From contig NZ_CP019630.1 in assembly GCF_001999245.1 (NCBI RefSeq), positions 3,749,001 to 3,813,000 of the forward strand: a stretch of 64,000 bases of DNA, read 5' to 3'. The DNA comes from Roseibium algicola. GTDB lineage: Bacteria > Pseudomonadota > Alphaproteobacteria > Rhizobiales > Stappiaceae. Position numbers and translations under genes: made by a program. The notes beneath the pieces are model-generated. The model worked only from the letters and a program-made list of their open reading frames with translations. It had not been told where the DNA came from and made no database searches. Each line of letters starts with the position of its first letter. The first letter of the stretch is position 1. Of the stretch, positions 8,381 through 16,318 are shown piece after piece.

Positions 8381-8450
8381 GACCGTGCCGGCCATCGGCA
8401 GGCACGGTCAGATCTGCCGGTCCGGAGCGACCCCTCCGGACCGGGATTTT
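8381..8450 (+). terminator. Tandem hairpins, probable attenuator after the TRAP binding protein
   Basis: Two perfect inverted repeats follow the DctP stop. GACCGTGCC (8381-8389) pairs with GGCACGGTC (8401-8409). CCGGTCCGGAG (8417-8427) pairs with CTCCGGACCGG (8434-8444) and is followed by GATTTT. The second looks like a partial rho-independent terminator or an mRNA-stabilising stem. Because enzyme genes follow on the same strand, read-through attenuation is the likely role. Confidence 0.65.
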
Positions 8451-8493
8451 CCGGAATTAAATTCTCGACCGCTCAACCTGGAACAACCGTAAA

Positions 8494-9861
8494 ATGCCTG
8501 GCAACCTGACCTTTGATGCACTGAAGTCTCTCGTCTCATCCGGCGAGATCGACACGGTGCTGACCTGTATCGTCGACATGCAGGGACGGCTGATGGGCAA
8601 GCGTTTCCACGCCCAGCATTTCGTCGACAGTGCCTATCACGAGACCCATTGCTGCAACTATCTGCTGGCAACCGACCTGGAGATGTACACGGTCGAAGGC
8701 TATGCGGCGACGAGCTGGTCCGGCGGGTACGGCGACTATGTCATGAAACCGGATCTTTCCTCCCTGCGGCGGGTGCCGTGGCTGGAAGGCACGGCCATGG
8801 TGATGTGCGATATCCTCGATCACCACACCCACAAGGAAGTGCCGCATTCCCCGCGCGCGATGCTGAAATCGCAAGTCGCGCGTCTGGAGGAACTTGGGCT
8901 GACGCCAATCATGGCGACCGAACTGGAGTTTTTCCTGTTCGAGAAAAGCTTTGAGGACATGCGCAAGGGCGGCTACCGCGATCTGGAGCCGATTTCCGGT
9001 TACAACGAAGATTACCACATCCTGCAGACCACCAAGGAAGAGGATGTGATGCGCCCGGTGCGCAATCACCTCTATGCCGCCGGCATCCCGGTCGAGAACA
9101 CCAAGGGTGAAGCCGAAGCCGGGCAGGAAGAGCTCAACATCAAGTATGCACCGGCACTCGACACGGCCGAATATCACACCATCGCCAAGCATGCGGTGAA
9201 GGAAATTGCCTGGGCAAAAGGGCGTTCCGCGTCGTTCCTTGCCAAGTGGCATCATTCCCGCGTCGGGTCTTCGTCCCATGTGCACCAGTCGCTGTTCGAC
9301 AAGGACGGCAACAACGTTTTCGTGGATGCCAAGGGCGAATACGGCATGTCCGAGACCATGCGCCACTACATGGCCGGGCTCATCAAGTATGCGCCGGACT
9401 ATACCTATTTCCTGGCGCCCTACATCAACAGCTACAAACGGTTCCAGAAGGGCACCTTCGCGCCGACCAAGACCGTGTGGTCGGTCGACAACCGCACCGC
9501 CGGCTTCCGGCTCTGCGGCGAAGGCACCAAGGGCCTTCGCGTCGAGTGCCGCATCGGCGGTTCCGACCTCAATCCCTATCTGGCACTGGCGGTTCAGATC
9601 GCTGCCGGCATCAAGGGCATGGAAGAGAAGCTGGAACTCGACGCTCCGACCACCGGCGACGTCTACGACGCCAAGAAGGCGAGGGAAATTCCGCACACTC
9701 TGCGCGAGGCCCGCGAGACCCTGCGCAAGTCGAAATTCCTGCGTGAAGCGTTCTCCGACCAGGTGATCGACCACTATTCCCGCGCCGCCGAATGGGAGCT
9801 GGAGGAGTTCGACCGTGTGGTCACCGATTACGAGATTGCCCGCGGCTTCGAGCGGGCGTAA
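8494..9861 (+). CDS. Glutamine-synthetase-family ligase (probable gamma-glutamyl-amine synthetase)
   Basis: The 455-residue protein has the full glutamine synthetase catalytic domain: ATELEFFLFEK (first metal glutamate), GEAEAGQEELNI (glutamate/metal site), SSHVHQSLFD (ATP/metal histidine) and NRTAGFRLCGEG-type arginine loops. The N-terminal beta-grasp part is short and degenerate, as in PuuA, GmaS and related gamma-glutamylating enzymes rather than true GlnA. It probably joins glutamate to an amine with ATP. The surrounding operon contains an iron alcohol dehydrogenase, an aldehyde dehydrogenase and an amidohydrolase, a fitting set for oxidising a gamma-glutamylated amino alcohol and then releasing glutamate. 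That pathway is my inference. The ribosome-binding site before 8494 is weak (TGGAAC). Confidence 0.85.
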   Translation: MPGNLTFDALKSLVSSGEIDTVLTCIVDMQGRLMGKRFHAQHFVDSAYHETHCCNYLLATDLEMYTVEGYAATSWSGGYGDYVMKPDLSSLRRVPWLEGTAMVMCDILDHHTHKEVPHSPRAMLKSQVARLEELGLTPIMATELEFFLFEKSFEDMRKGGYRDLEPISGYNEDYHILQTTKEEDVMRPVRNHLYAAGIPVENTKGEAEAGQEELNIKYAPALDTAEYHTIAKHAVKEIAWAKGRSASFLAKWHHSRVGSSSHVHQSLFDKDGNNVFVDAKGEYGMSETMRHYMAGLIKYAPDYTYFLAPYINSYKRFQKGTFAPTKTVWSVDNRTAGFRLCGEGTKGLRVECRIGGSDLNPYLALAVQIAAGIKGMEEKLELDAPTTGDVYDAKKAREIPHTLREARETLRKSKFLREAFSDQVIDHYSRAAEWELEEFDRVVTDYEIARGFERA

Positions 9862-9898
9862 GAGGCGATGAAGCACTAGAAGGCAAGCTGCTTGGTTG

Positions 9899-10006
9899 CC
9901 CCTCATCCTGAGGAGGACCACTAGGTCCGTCTCGAAGGATGGGCGGCACACCGGACAAGCGGCCCATCCTTCGAGACAGCGCTCGCGCGCTTCCTCAGGA
10001 TGAGGG
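9899..10006. repeat. Palindromic intergenic repeat element (rhizobial type)
   Basis: This is a nested palindrome. The outer arms are CCCCTCATCCTGAGGA (9899-9914) and TCCTCAGGATGAGGG (9992-10006). The inner arms are CTCGAAGGATGGGC (9931-9944) and GCCCATCCTTCGAG (9962-9975). It lies between the ligase and aldehyde dehydrogenase genes and would form a long hairpin in the mRNA. The outer and inner sequences resemble the short palindromic repeats found many times in intergenic regions of rhizobial and related genomes. Copy number in this genome cannot be judged from the window. Confidence 0.8.
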
Positions 10007-10086
10007 AGGCGGGTGCTGTAAAACAAGAAATCGGAGCCAACCACTTTCAACAAACCGTCCGTAGAGGCGGTTCTGAGAGGTTCAAA

Positions 10087-11475
10087 ATGTCAGATGTCAT
10101 CAAGCTGATTTCCCCCATCGACGGTTCGGTCTATGCCGAACGCACGGCGCTGGACGACGCCGCGGTCGACCGGGTGGTTTCCACCGCAAGGACCGCACAG
10201 GCAAGCTGGGCTGCCGTGCCGGTTGCAGAACGCGTTGCCTATTGCCTCAAGGCGCTGGAAGCGCTGAAGGCGATGAACGAAGAAGTCGTGCCCGAACTGG
10301 CCTGGCAGATGGGCCGGCCGATCCGTTTCGGTGGCGAACTCGGCGGCACCATCGAGCGTACCGAATATTGCGCGAAGATCGCTGCTGAAGCGCTGGCCGA
10401 TGTGGAGCGCACCGACAAGGCGGGCTTCAAGCGCTACCTGCGCCGCGTGCCGCTCGGCATCGTCATGGTGATCGCGCCGTGGAACTATCCGTTCATGACG
10501 GCGATCAATACCATCATGCCGGCACTGATGGCAGGCAATGTGGTCGTGCTGAAGCATGCCGCGCAGACCCTTCTGGTCGGTGAGCGCCTCGCCAAGGCCT
10601 TCGAGATTGCCGGTCTGCCGAAGGGCGTTTTCCAGAACATCGTCCTGACCCACCAGGGCACGGAAAAACTGCTCGGTTCCGGTCTGATCGACCATGTCAA
10701 CTTCACAGGTTCCGTCGGCGGCGGACGTGCCATCGAAAAGGCGCTGGCCGGTACCTTCGCGACGCTTGGCCTGGAACTGGGCGGCAAGGACCCGGCATAT
10801 GTGCGAGCTGATGCAGACCTGAACTATGCGGTTGAGAACCTGGTCGATGGTGCATTCTACAACGCCGGCCAGTGCTGCTGCGGCATCGAGCGCGTCTATG
10901 TGCATGAAAGCCTCTACGACCGCTTCGTCGAAGGCTTTGTCGATCTGACCAGCCAGTACAAGCTGGGCAATCCGCTGGATGAAGCGACCACTCTCGGCCC
11001 GATGGCCCAGGCGCGTTTTGCCGCCTGGATCCGCGAGCAGACGCAAGAAGCTCTGCGCAAGGGCGCGAAGGCGCACATCGATACCTCCAAGTTCGAAGCC
11101 GACAAGGAAGGCACGCCTTACCTGGCGCCGCAGGTGCTGACGGACGTCAATCACCAGATGTCCGTGATGCGCGAAGAAAGCTTCGGCCCGGTCGTCGGCA
11201 TCATGAAGGTGAAGGACGACGAGGAAGCGCTGCAGTTCATGAACGACAGCCCCTATGGCCTCACCGCATCGATCTGGACCGAAGACGTTCAGGCCGCTGC
11301 AGAGATCGGCGACAAGATCGAGACCGGCACCGTGTTCATGAACCGCTGCGACTATCTCGACCCGGCGCTGGTCTGGACCGGCGTCAAGGACACCGGCAAG
11401 GGCGCGGCTCTTTCCGAAATCGGCTTCCACAACCTGACCCGGCCGAAGTCGTTCCACTTCCGTCTGGAACATTGA
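10087..11475 (+). CDS. Aldehyde dehydrogenase (NAD(P)+-dependent family)
   Basis: The 462-residue protein carries the aldehyde dehydrogenase hallmarks: the PWNYPF nucleotide-site strand (131-136), LELGGKDP with the general-base glutamate (E230), and NAGQCCCG with the catalytic cysteine near 264. It oxidises an aldehyde to the carboxylate in the cytoplasm. In this operon the substrate is likely the aldehyde made by the downstream iron alcohol dehydrogenase, perhaps as a gamma-glutamyl derivative. I chose the ATG at 10087 (GAGAGG upstream, protein starts MSDVIKLISP). The longer frame from 10000 begins inside the palindromic repeat and adds 29 residues without family similarity. Confidence 0.9.
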   Translation: MSDVIKLISPIDGSVYAERTALDDAAVDRVVSTARTAQASWAAVPVAERVAYCLKALEALKAMNEEVVPELAWQMGRPIRFGGELGGTIERTEYCAKIAAEALADVERTDKAGFKRYLRRVPLGIVMVIAPWNYPFMTAINTIMPALMAGNVVVLKHAAQTLLVGERLAKAFEIAGLPKGVFQNIVLTHQGTEKLLGSGLIDHVNFTGSVGGGRAIEKALAGTFATLGLELGGKDPAYVRADADLNYAVENLVDGAFYNAGQCCCGIERVYVHESLYDRFVEGFVDLTSQYKLGNPLDEATTLGPMAQARFAAWIREQTQEALRKGAKAHIDTSKFEADKEGTPYLAPQVLTDVNHQMSVMREESFGPVVGIMKVKDDEEALQFMNDSPYGLTASIWTEDVQAAAEIGDKIETGTVFMNRCDYLDPALVWTGVKDTGKGAALSEIGFHNLTRPKSFHFRLEH

Positions 11476-11788
11476 GGCCGGTCTGACAAACGACCGGGCA
11501 AGCCCAGTTTCCTAGTCCCAAATCGGGCAGGGTGATTGAGCTTGCTCCCCTCTCCCCCCTTGAGGGGGAGATGTCTCCGCAAGGAGACAGAGGGGGGGGG
11601 TGCCACCCCCTCGGCAAACTAGGCACCGGAATATACGCAGAGCCCAGTCACCCCCCTCTGTCAGCTTCGCTGACATCTCCCCCGCAAGGGGGGAGAGGGG
11701 TGCAAGAGGCAATGCCGAGACTTGTAACTGCCTCCCTTGTCGGTGTGGCAGCGACCAGAACCCTGAGTTTCAAGACAACGAGACACCC
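11476..11788. repeat. Intergenic region holding a second palindromic repeat element
   Basis: This 313-bp gap between the two dehydrogenase genes contains no credible gene. Its centre (11545-11700) is a large imperfect palindrome. The outer left arm reads CTCCCCTCTCCCCCCTTGAG and continues to ATGTC at 11575. The right arm runs from GACATCTCCCCCG (11672) to GGGGAGAGGGG (11700). Inner arms are GACAGAGGGGGG and CCCCCCTCTGTC. It is unrelated in sequence to the element at 9899. Such G/C-run palindromes are common intergenic repeats in rhizobia-like genomes and may affect mRNA decay. Confidence 0.75.
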
Positions 11789-12952
11789 ATGAGCTCACTT
11801 CCTTCCGTCAATTGGTCCTATCCGACCTCCGTTCGCTTCGGTGCCGGCCGCATCAAGGAACTTCCCGATGCTGTCAAGGCCACTGGAATGGCCAATCCGC
11901 TGCTGGTCACCGACCCGGGCCTTGCCGGCCTGCCGATGGTCGCGGAGGCGATTGCAAGCCTGGAAGCTGCCGGCCTTAAGGCTGCGGTCTTTTCCGACGT
12001 CAAGCCGAACCCGGTCGACAGCAACATTGCTGCCGGTGTCGCCGCCTACAAGGCCGGTGGACATGATGGTGTCATCGCTTTTGGTGGCGGTTCGGGCCTC
12101 GATGCAGGCAAGCTGATCGCCTTCATGTCCGGCCAGACCCGGCCAATTTGGGACTTTGAAGATATCGGCGACTGGTGGACCCGTGCAGATCCGGCCGGTA
12201 TTGCGCCGATCGTCGCGGTGCCGACCACTGCCGGAACCGGCTCGGAAGTTGGCCGCGCGGGTGTTGTCACCAACGAAGCGACGCACACCAAGAAGGTTAT
12301 CTTCCATCCGAAAATGCTGCCCGCCATCGTGATCTGCGATCCGGAACTGACCGTCGGCATGCCGCGCTTCATCACCGTCGGCACCGGCATGGACGCTCTG
12401 GCACATTGCCTGGAAGCCTATTCCGCACCGATGTATCACCCGATGTCCGAAGGCATCGCGCTTGAAGGCATGCGGCTGGTGTTTGAAAACCTGCCGAAAG
12501 TTGCTGCGGATGCGTCCGATCTTGAAGCACGTGGTCACCTGATGAGTGCCGCCGCCATGGGTGCTGTTGCCTTCCAGAAGGGCCTCGGAGCGATCCACTC
12601 GCTGTCTCATCCGGTCGGCGCGCTTTATGACACTCACCACGGCATGACCAATGCGGTCTTCATGCCTTACGTGCTGCAGTTCAACAAACCCGCCATCGAA
12701 CAGAAATTCGAGCGGCTTGCCGGTTTCCTTGGCATCGCCGGCGGTTATCAGGGTGTGCTCGATGCGATCCTGAAACTGCGTGAAGACCTCGGCGTACCGC
12801 ACACGCTGGCCGGTCTCAATGTCGATGACAGCAAGCGCGACCTGATTGCCGAAATGGCGATTGTCGACCCGACCGCAGGCGGCAACCCGGTTCCGCTGAC
12901 CAAGGAAGGCGCATTGGAAATCTTCGACAAGGCTCAGCAGGGTACCGTCTGA
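11789..12952 (+). CDS. Iron-containing alcohol dehydrogenase
   Basis: The 387-residue protein is a group III (iron-type) alcohol dehydrogenase. It has the GGGSGLDAGK dinucleotide loop (about 93-102), PTTAGTGSEV, and the metal-binding histidines in GMDALAHCLEAY and HSLSHPVGALYDTHHG. It reversibly oxidises a primary alcohol with NAD(P)+. Being last in an operon with a ligase and an aldehyde dehydrogenase, it likely makes the aldehyde for that enzyme. I chose the ATG at 11789 (MSSLPSVNWSYP); the upstream extension of the frame crosses the palindromic repeat and is not conserved-looking. A strong terminator follows 22 bp after the stop. Confidence 0.9.
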   Translation: MSSLPSVNWSYPTSVRFGAGRIKELPDAVKATGMANPLLVTDPGLAGLPMVAEAIASLEAAGLKAAVFSDVKPNPVDSNIAAGVAAYKAGGHDGVIAFGGGSGLDAGKLIAFMSGQTRPIWDFEDIGDWWTRADPAGIAPIVAVPTTAGTGSEVGRAGVVTNEATHTKKVIFHPKMLPAIVICDPELTVGMPRFITVGTGMDALAHCLEAYSAPMYHPMSEGIALEGMRLVFENLPKVAADASDLEARGHLMSAAAMGAVAFQKGLGAIHSLSHPVGALYDTHHGMTNAVFMPYVLQFNKPAIEQKFERLAGFLGIAGGYQGVLDAILKLREDLGVPHTLAGLNVDDSKRDLIAEMAIVDPTAGGNPVPLTKEGALEIFDKAQQGTV

Positions 12953-12974
12953 AGCAAGACCCCTTGACCTCGAA

Positions 12975-13004
12975 GGCGCACCGGATACCGGTGCGCCTTT
13001 TTTT
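12975..13004 (+). terminator. Rho-independent terminator of the 4476-12952 operon
   Basis: GGCGCACCGG (12975-12984), loop ATA, CCGGTGCGCC (12988-12997), then seven T. It is a perfect 10-bp stem and a textbook terminator. It marks the end of the operon. The following 220 bp to 13227 show nothing else I can support. Confidence 0.95.
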
Positions 13005-13227
13005 GTTTTTCAGGCCATCTTTCGCAATCACGGCCAAGCGTAGCCAAGCCGGGCCGGTGTGCCGCGGGGCCTGCAGATGGACCAGAACTGTTCGCGGACA
13101 GCTTTGACGCTCTCCGATCCTGAGTCTTCGCTTTGCTGTGTCGCGAATGACGCACTCAGAGCCTTTGCACTTCAGGTCGCTCTGATCGTTCCCAGGATGA
13201 GGTTGGTGGTGCGTGCATTGCTGGCGC

Positions 13228-14271
13228 TCAGCGCGCCATTAGGTCTTTCTGTTCGAGATCGCGGCTCTCCGCCTTCCGCCACTGATCCGGCGTCATGCCG
13301 GTCACCCGCAGGAATTCGCGGTTGAAATTCGACTTGGTCGAAAAACCTGCCCGATACATGGCCTCGGTCACCGTGATGCCGTCCTGGCGCAGCAGCGTGC
13401 AGACATCCTTGATCCTGAAATCGTTCACATAGCGTGAGACATTCATGTCGCGCACCCGGTTGATCGCCTGCGAGAGCTGACGGGCGGGGAGACCGGCACG
13501 GCGAGCCAGCCTTGAGAGGTTGAGCGTGTCGTCGCGATGAAGGTGCTGTGCCATCATCAGGGCGTCGACTCGCGCGACGATTTCCGCGTCTTCGGAGGTG
13601 GCGGTCTGGGCCGCGGGTTCCGGCTCGGTGTTTGTCTCCGTCTGGGCATGGCCTGCCGTGCGGGCGGCAAGACCGATCAGCAGCAGGCTGACTATATTTG
13701 CGTTACTGACCAGAATGGCTGCATGGCTGCCGCCCGAGCGTTCGAAATCGAAAAGGATCACCAGATCGAACAGGGCGGACAGGCACAGGCAGAAGGCGGC
13801 CAGCCACAGGGCCCGGTGGGCAGCGGCAGCTTCGTCCAGACGCGCAAGTCCGAGGCCGTCCGGTCCGCGCCAGGCGATCCGTGCCAGGGCCACGGCATAG
13901 GCCAGGAACAGCAGCACCAGCGCACTATCCAGCAAGACAGGCGCCGCAAGCATCAGACCCAGAATGACGAGTGCGGCCAGTGGCGCCGCTGCCAGGCGAA
14001 ACCGTCCGGGCGCGGCCTGATCGACGAGACCGCGAAAGCTCTCATAGGCAAGAGGGGGCAGCAGAGCGGCCAGCAGCGGCTGTACGAAGCGCAAAGCGTC
14101 GACGTTATATCCCCAGCGCAGGCCCAGGACGATGGATTGCAGGCAGCACAGGGCAATCAGCATCAGGAAGGCGCGTGTGGCTGTTGCTCCGTTGCTTTTT
14201 TTCAGGAACACAAAGACAAGCGCCAGAAGCAACGCGTTGACGAAGGGCAGGGGAACAAACAGCACGGGCAA
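13228..14271 (-). CDS. Membrane-anchored AraC-family regulator
   Basis: The 347-residue protein has an N-terminal membrane part of about six to seven hydrophobic helices (residues 1-215, for example FVNALLLALVFVFL and LVLLFLAYAVALARIAW). A linker rich in T, E and A (about 220-240) follows, then a C-terminal AraC-type DNA-binding domain with two helix-turn-helix units (LARRAGLPARQLSQAINR and ITVTEAMYRAGFSTKSNFNREF). The arrangement suggests direct sensing at the membrane coupled to transcription. It is divergent from the alpha/beta hydrolase at 14400, its likely target. The inducer is unknown. Confidence 0.85.
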   Translation of the reverse strand: MPVLFVPLPFVNALLLALVFVFLKKSNGATATRAFLMLIALCCLQSIVLGLRWGYNVDALRFVQPLLAALLPPLAYESFRGLVDQAAPGRFRLAAAPLAALVILGLMLAAPVLLDSALVLLFLAYAVALARIAWRGPDGLGLARLDEAAAAHRALWLAAFCLCLSALFDLVILFDFERSGGSHAAILVSNANIVSLLLIGLAARTAGHAQTETNTEPEPAAQTATSEDAEIVARVDALMMAQHLHRDDTLNLSRLARRAGLPARQLSQAINRVRDMNVSRYVNDFRIKDVCTLLRQDGITVTEAMYRAGFSTKSNFNREFLRVTGMTPDQWRKAESRDLEQKDLMAR

Positions 14272-14399
14272 GGCACCTCGATGGGGCGATGGCGGGGACC
14301 TTTGTCGCGATCCGGCATGACTGAATCGTGAAAGAGGACGCTTTCCATCACGGCCTTAGCAAGAATTCGGTCATTGCTCCACTGACTGAAAGACCCCTC

Positions 14400-15473
14400 A
14401 TGAAAATACAATCTCTTTTCTTGCCGCTGGTTCTCACGCTGGCCGTCACCATACCAGCCAAGGCCCAGGAACCGGTGGGTGTTCGCGAGATCTCGGTAAA
14501 TTCGAAAGCCAGAGGCGAGGATCTCACTGTTCTGGTCTGGTACCCGGCCAAGCCGGGCGGGGAGGCGGTGCTGATCGGCGATGACAGGATCTTCGAAGGC
14601 ACGCCAGCATTGGCCGATGCCGCAAGGGCGGAAGGGATGTATCCGCTGATCGTGCTCTCTCACGGGTCGGGAGCGTCAGTCGAAAAGATGGCCTGGATCG
14701 CGAGCGAACTTGCCGGCGAAGGCTTTATTGTCACCGGTGCAAATCACCCCGGCACCACCAGCGGCGATTCCACGCCGGAAGATACGCCGAAGCTCTGGCA
14801 ACGCACGGACGATCTCGCCACGGTGATCGATGAGTTGCTTGCCGATCCGGACTGGTCGGCGTCAATCGATCGAGGAAATATCGGGGCGCTCGGTTTTTCC
14901 CTTGGCGGCGCTGCTGTTCTGGAAAGCGTGGGTGCAACGGCAAGTCTGGAGGCTTATGTCGACTATTGCGACACCAATCCGCAGATGCCGGACTGCAAAT
15001 GGTTCATGGGCGGCAGAGCCTTTGTCGACAGGGAGGAAATCAAGGTCGAGCCGTTTGATCTGCGGACGGTCGACAAGGCTCTTTTCGAACAAAAGAGCCA
15101 TGATGCCCGGATCAAGTCTGTTATCGCTGTCGATCCGGCGCTGGCGGCTGCCTTTCAGGAACAAAGCTTCGCGGGCATCGGAGTACCGCTGCATTTCCTC
15201 AATCTTGGCGTGGCAGGGCAGATCGATGTCGGTGTGCGTTCTGCGCATCTGGCCACTGCTGCGCCAGACGCCGATCTGGATCACATCGAGGATGCCGTTC
15301 ATTTCAGCTTCCTGCCCGTGTGCAAGCAAGACGCGATTGCCTTCATGAAATCCATCGGCGAGACGGACAGCCTGTGCACCGATGGTGGCGGCAGGTCTCG
15401 TGCCGAGCTGCACGATCAGATGGCCGAGATGATTGTTGAGGCTTTTCGGGAAGATTTGAAGGCGGCAAACTGA
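14400..15473 (+). CDS. Secreted dienelactone-hydrolase-like alpha/beta hydrolase
   Basis: The 357-residue protein starts with a Sec signal peptide (MKIQSLFLPLVLTLAVTIPAKAQ, cleaved near 22). The alpha/beta hydrolase features are the oxyanion loop SHGSG (87-91), the nucleophile elbow GFSLGG with Ser167, and a late histidine region (DAVHFSFLPVC). The fold is closest to secreted platelet-activating-factor-acetylhydrolase or dienelactone-hydrolase-like proteins. An ester or amide substrate in the periplasm is likely but unidentified. I chose the ATG at 14400 so that the signal peptide is at the N-terminus; the frame extends upstream to 14328. It is probably controlled by the divergent membrane AraC protein. 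Confidence 0.8.
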   Translation: MKIQSLFLPLVLTLAVTIPAKAQEPVGVREISVNSKARGEDLTVLVWYPAKPGGEAVLIGDDRIFEGTPALADAARAEGMYPLIVLSHGSGASVEKMAWIASELAGEGFIVTGANHPGTTSGDSTPEDTPKLWQRTDDLATVIDELLADPDWSASIDRGNIGALGFSLGGAAVLESVGATASLEAYVDYCDTNPQMPDCKWFMGGRAFVDREEIKVEPFDLRTVDKALFEQKSHDARIKSVIAVDPALAAAFQEQSFAGIGVPLHFLNLGVAGQIDVGVRSAHLATAAPDADLDHIEDAVHFSFLPVCKQDAIAFMKSIGETDSLCTDGGGRSRAELHDQMAEMIVEAFREDLKAAN

Positions 15474-15567
15474 CGGCCTGGCCGGGGACACGATCGAGCT
15501 TTTTGCTCATGTGGACTGCAGCCTTCCGTGCTTTCGGGGGTGGGAGGCTGCCGGTCGTCTCAAGGTG

Positions 15568-16086
15568 TCAGGATGAAGCACCCTGGCTGCGTTCGATCAG
15601 CTTCAGCACTGCCACAAGCACGATGCCGTAGAGAACATGGCCAACGAGGGCGACCCAGACGATGCCACTGAAGTTCAGGAAGAAGGGCAGGCCGGCGACC
15701 GATGTGATGCCGCCGATGGCGAAGACCCAGAGACCGAAACCGTAAATTGCCGACGGCAGGAGCCAGTGGGTGTTGCCGACCACGCGCTGCCACAACGGCG
15801 CGAAGATGAACATCCAGCCGACAGGGTAGCCGATCAGTCCGACGGCGTAGAAATGGACGAAATATCCGCCGAAGTCACCGTTCGGAAGACCCAGGCTGCC
15901 AAGCAGGCTTTTGGCGAGGCCGTGCGGTGAAAGGGTCGCGAAACCCAAAGCCGGACTGATGATCTGGCCCCAGAGGTCGAACGCGTTGGTCGCAAAGAAG
16001 CCCGAGATGAACATCAGGCCGAGCGTATGAAAACTCAGGGCGGGCAGGGTGCCGGCAGTCTGGGCCTGGCTGGAAGTCGTATTCAT
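15568..16086 (-). CDS. Conserved integral membrane protein, function unknown
   Basis: The 172-residue protein has about four hydrophobic segments: LGLMFISGFFATNAF, FVHFYAVGLIGYPVGWMFIFA, WLLPSAIYGFGLWVFAIGG and GIVWVALVGHVLYGIVLVAVL. Glycine and histidine residues lie in or near the helices (FHTLG, HFYA, VGHVLYG). I do not recognise the family with certainty. It stands alone, convergent with the hydrolase gene and divergent from the PhzF-family gene. Confidence 0.7.
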   Translation of the reverse strand: MNTTSSQAQTAGTLPALSFHTLGLMFISGFFATNAFDLWGQIISPALGFATLSPHGLAKSLLGSLGLPNGDFGGYFVHFYAVGLIGYPVGWMFIFAPLWQRVVGNTHWLLPSAIYGFGLWVFAIGGITSVAGLPFFLNFSGIVWVALVGHVLYGIVLVAVLKLIERSQGASS

Positions 16087-16318
16087 GACGGGATCACTTT
16101 CCTGAGATTGTCTCTTCTGCTGGCAGATACTTGGCTCTGAATGCGATCACATGGAAATAAAATGGCGAGGGTCCTGCGTGACGAATTCGTGATGAAAAAT
16201 TGACGCCTCGCAGCGGCTGTTTCCAATCTTTGGATAACGCGACGGCGCTGTTGCTACACCTCCTCTTGCATGATCGGATGCGCCCTCTTTGCAATGCCGA
16301 CAATGTGAGAATGCCGAA

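Noticed and set aside
9899..11700. The palindromic repeats read as a CRISPR array.
   Set aside because: There are no regularly spaced identical direct repeats with unique spacers and no cas genes. They are inverted, nested elements.
11600..11788. An N-terminal extension of the iron alcohol dehydrogenase frame.
   Set aside because: The extra 63 codons run through a palindromic repeat. The enzyme family starts at the ATG at 11789.
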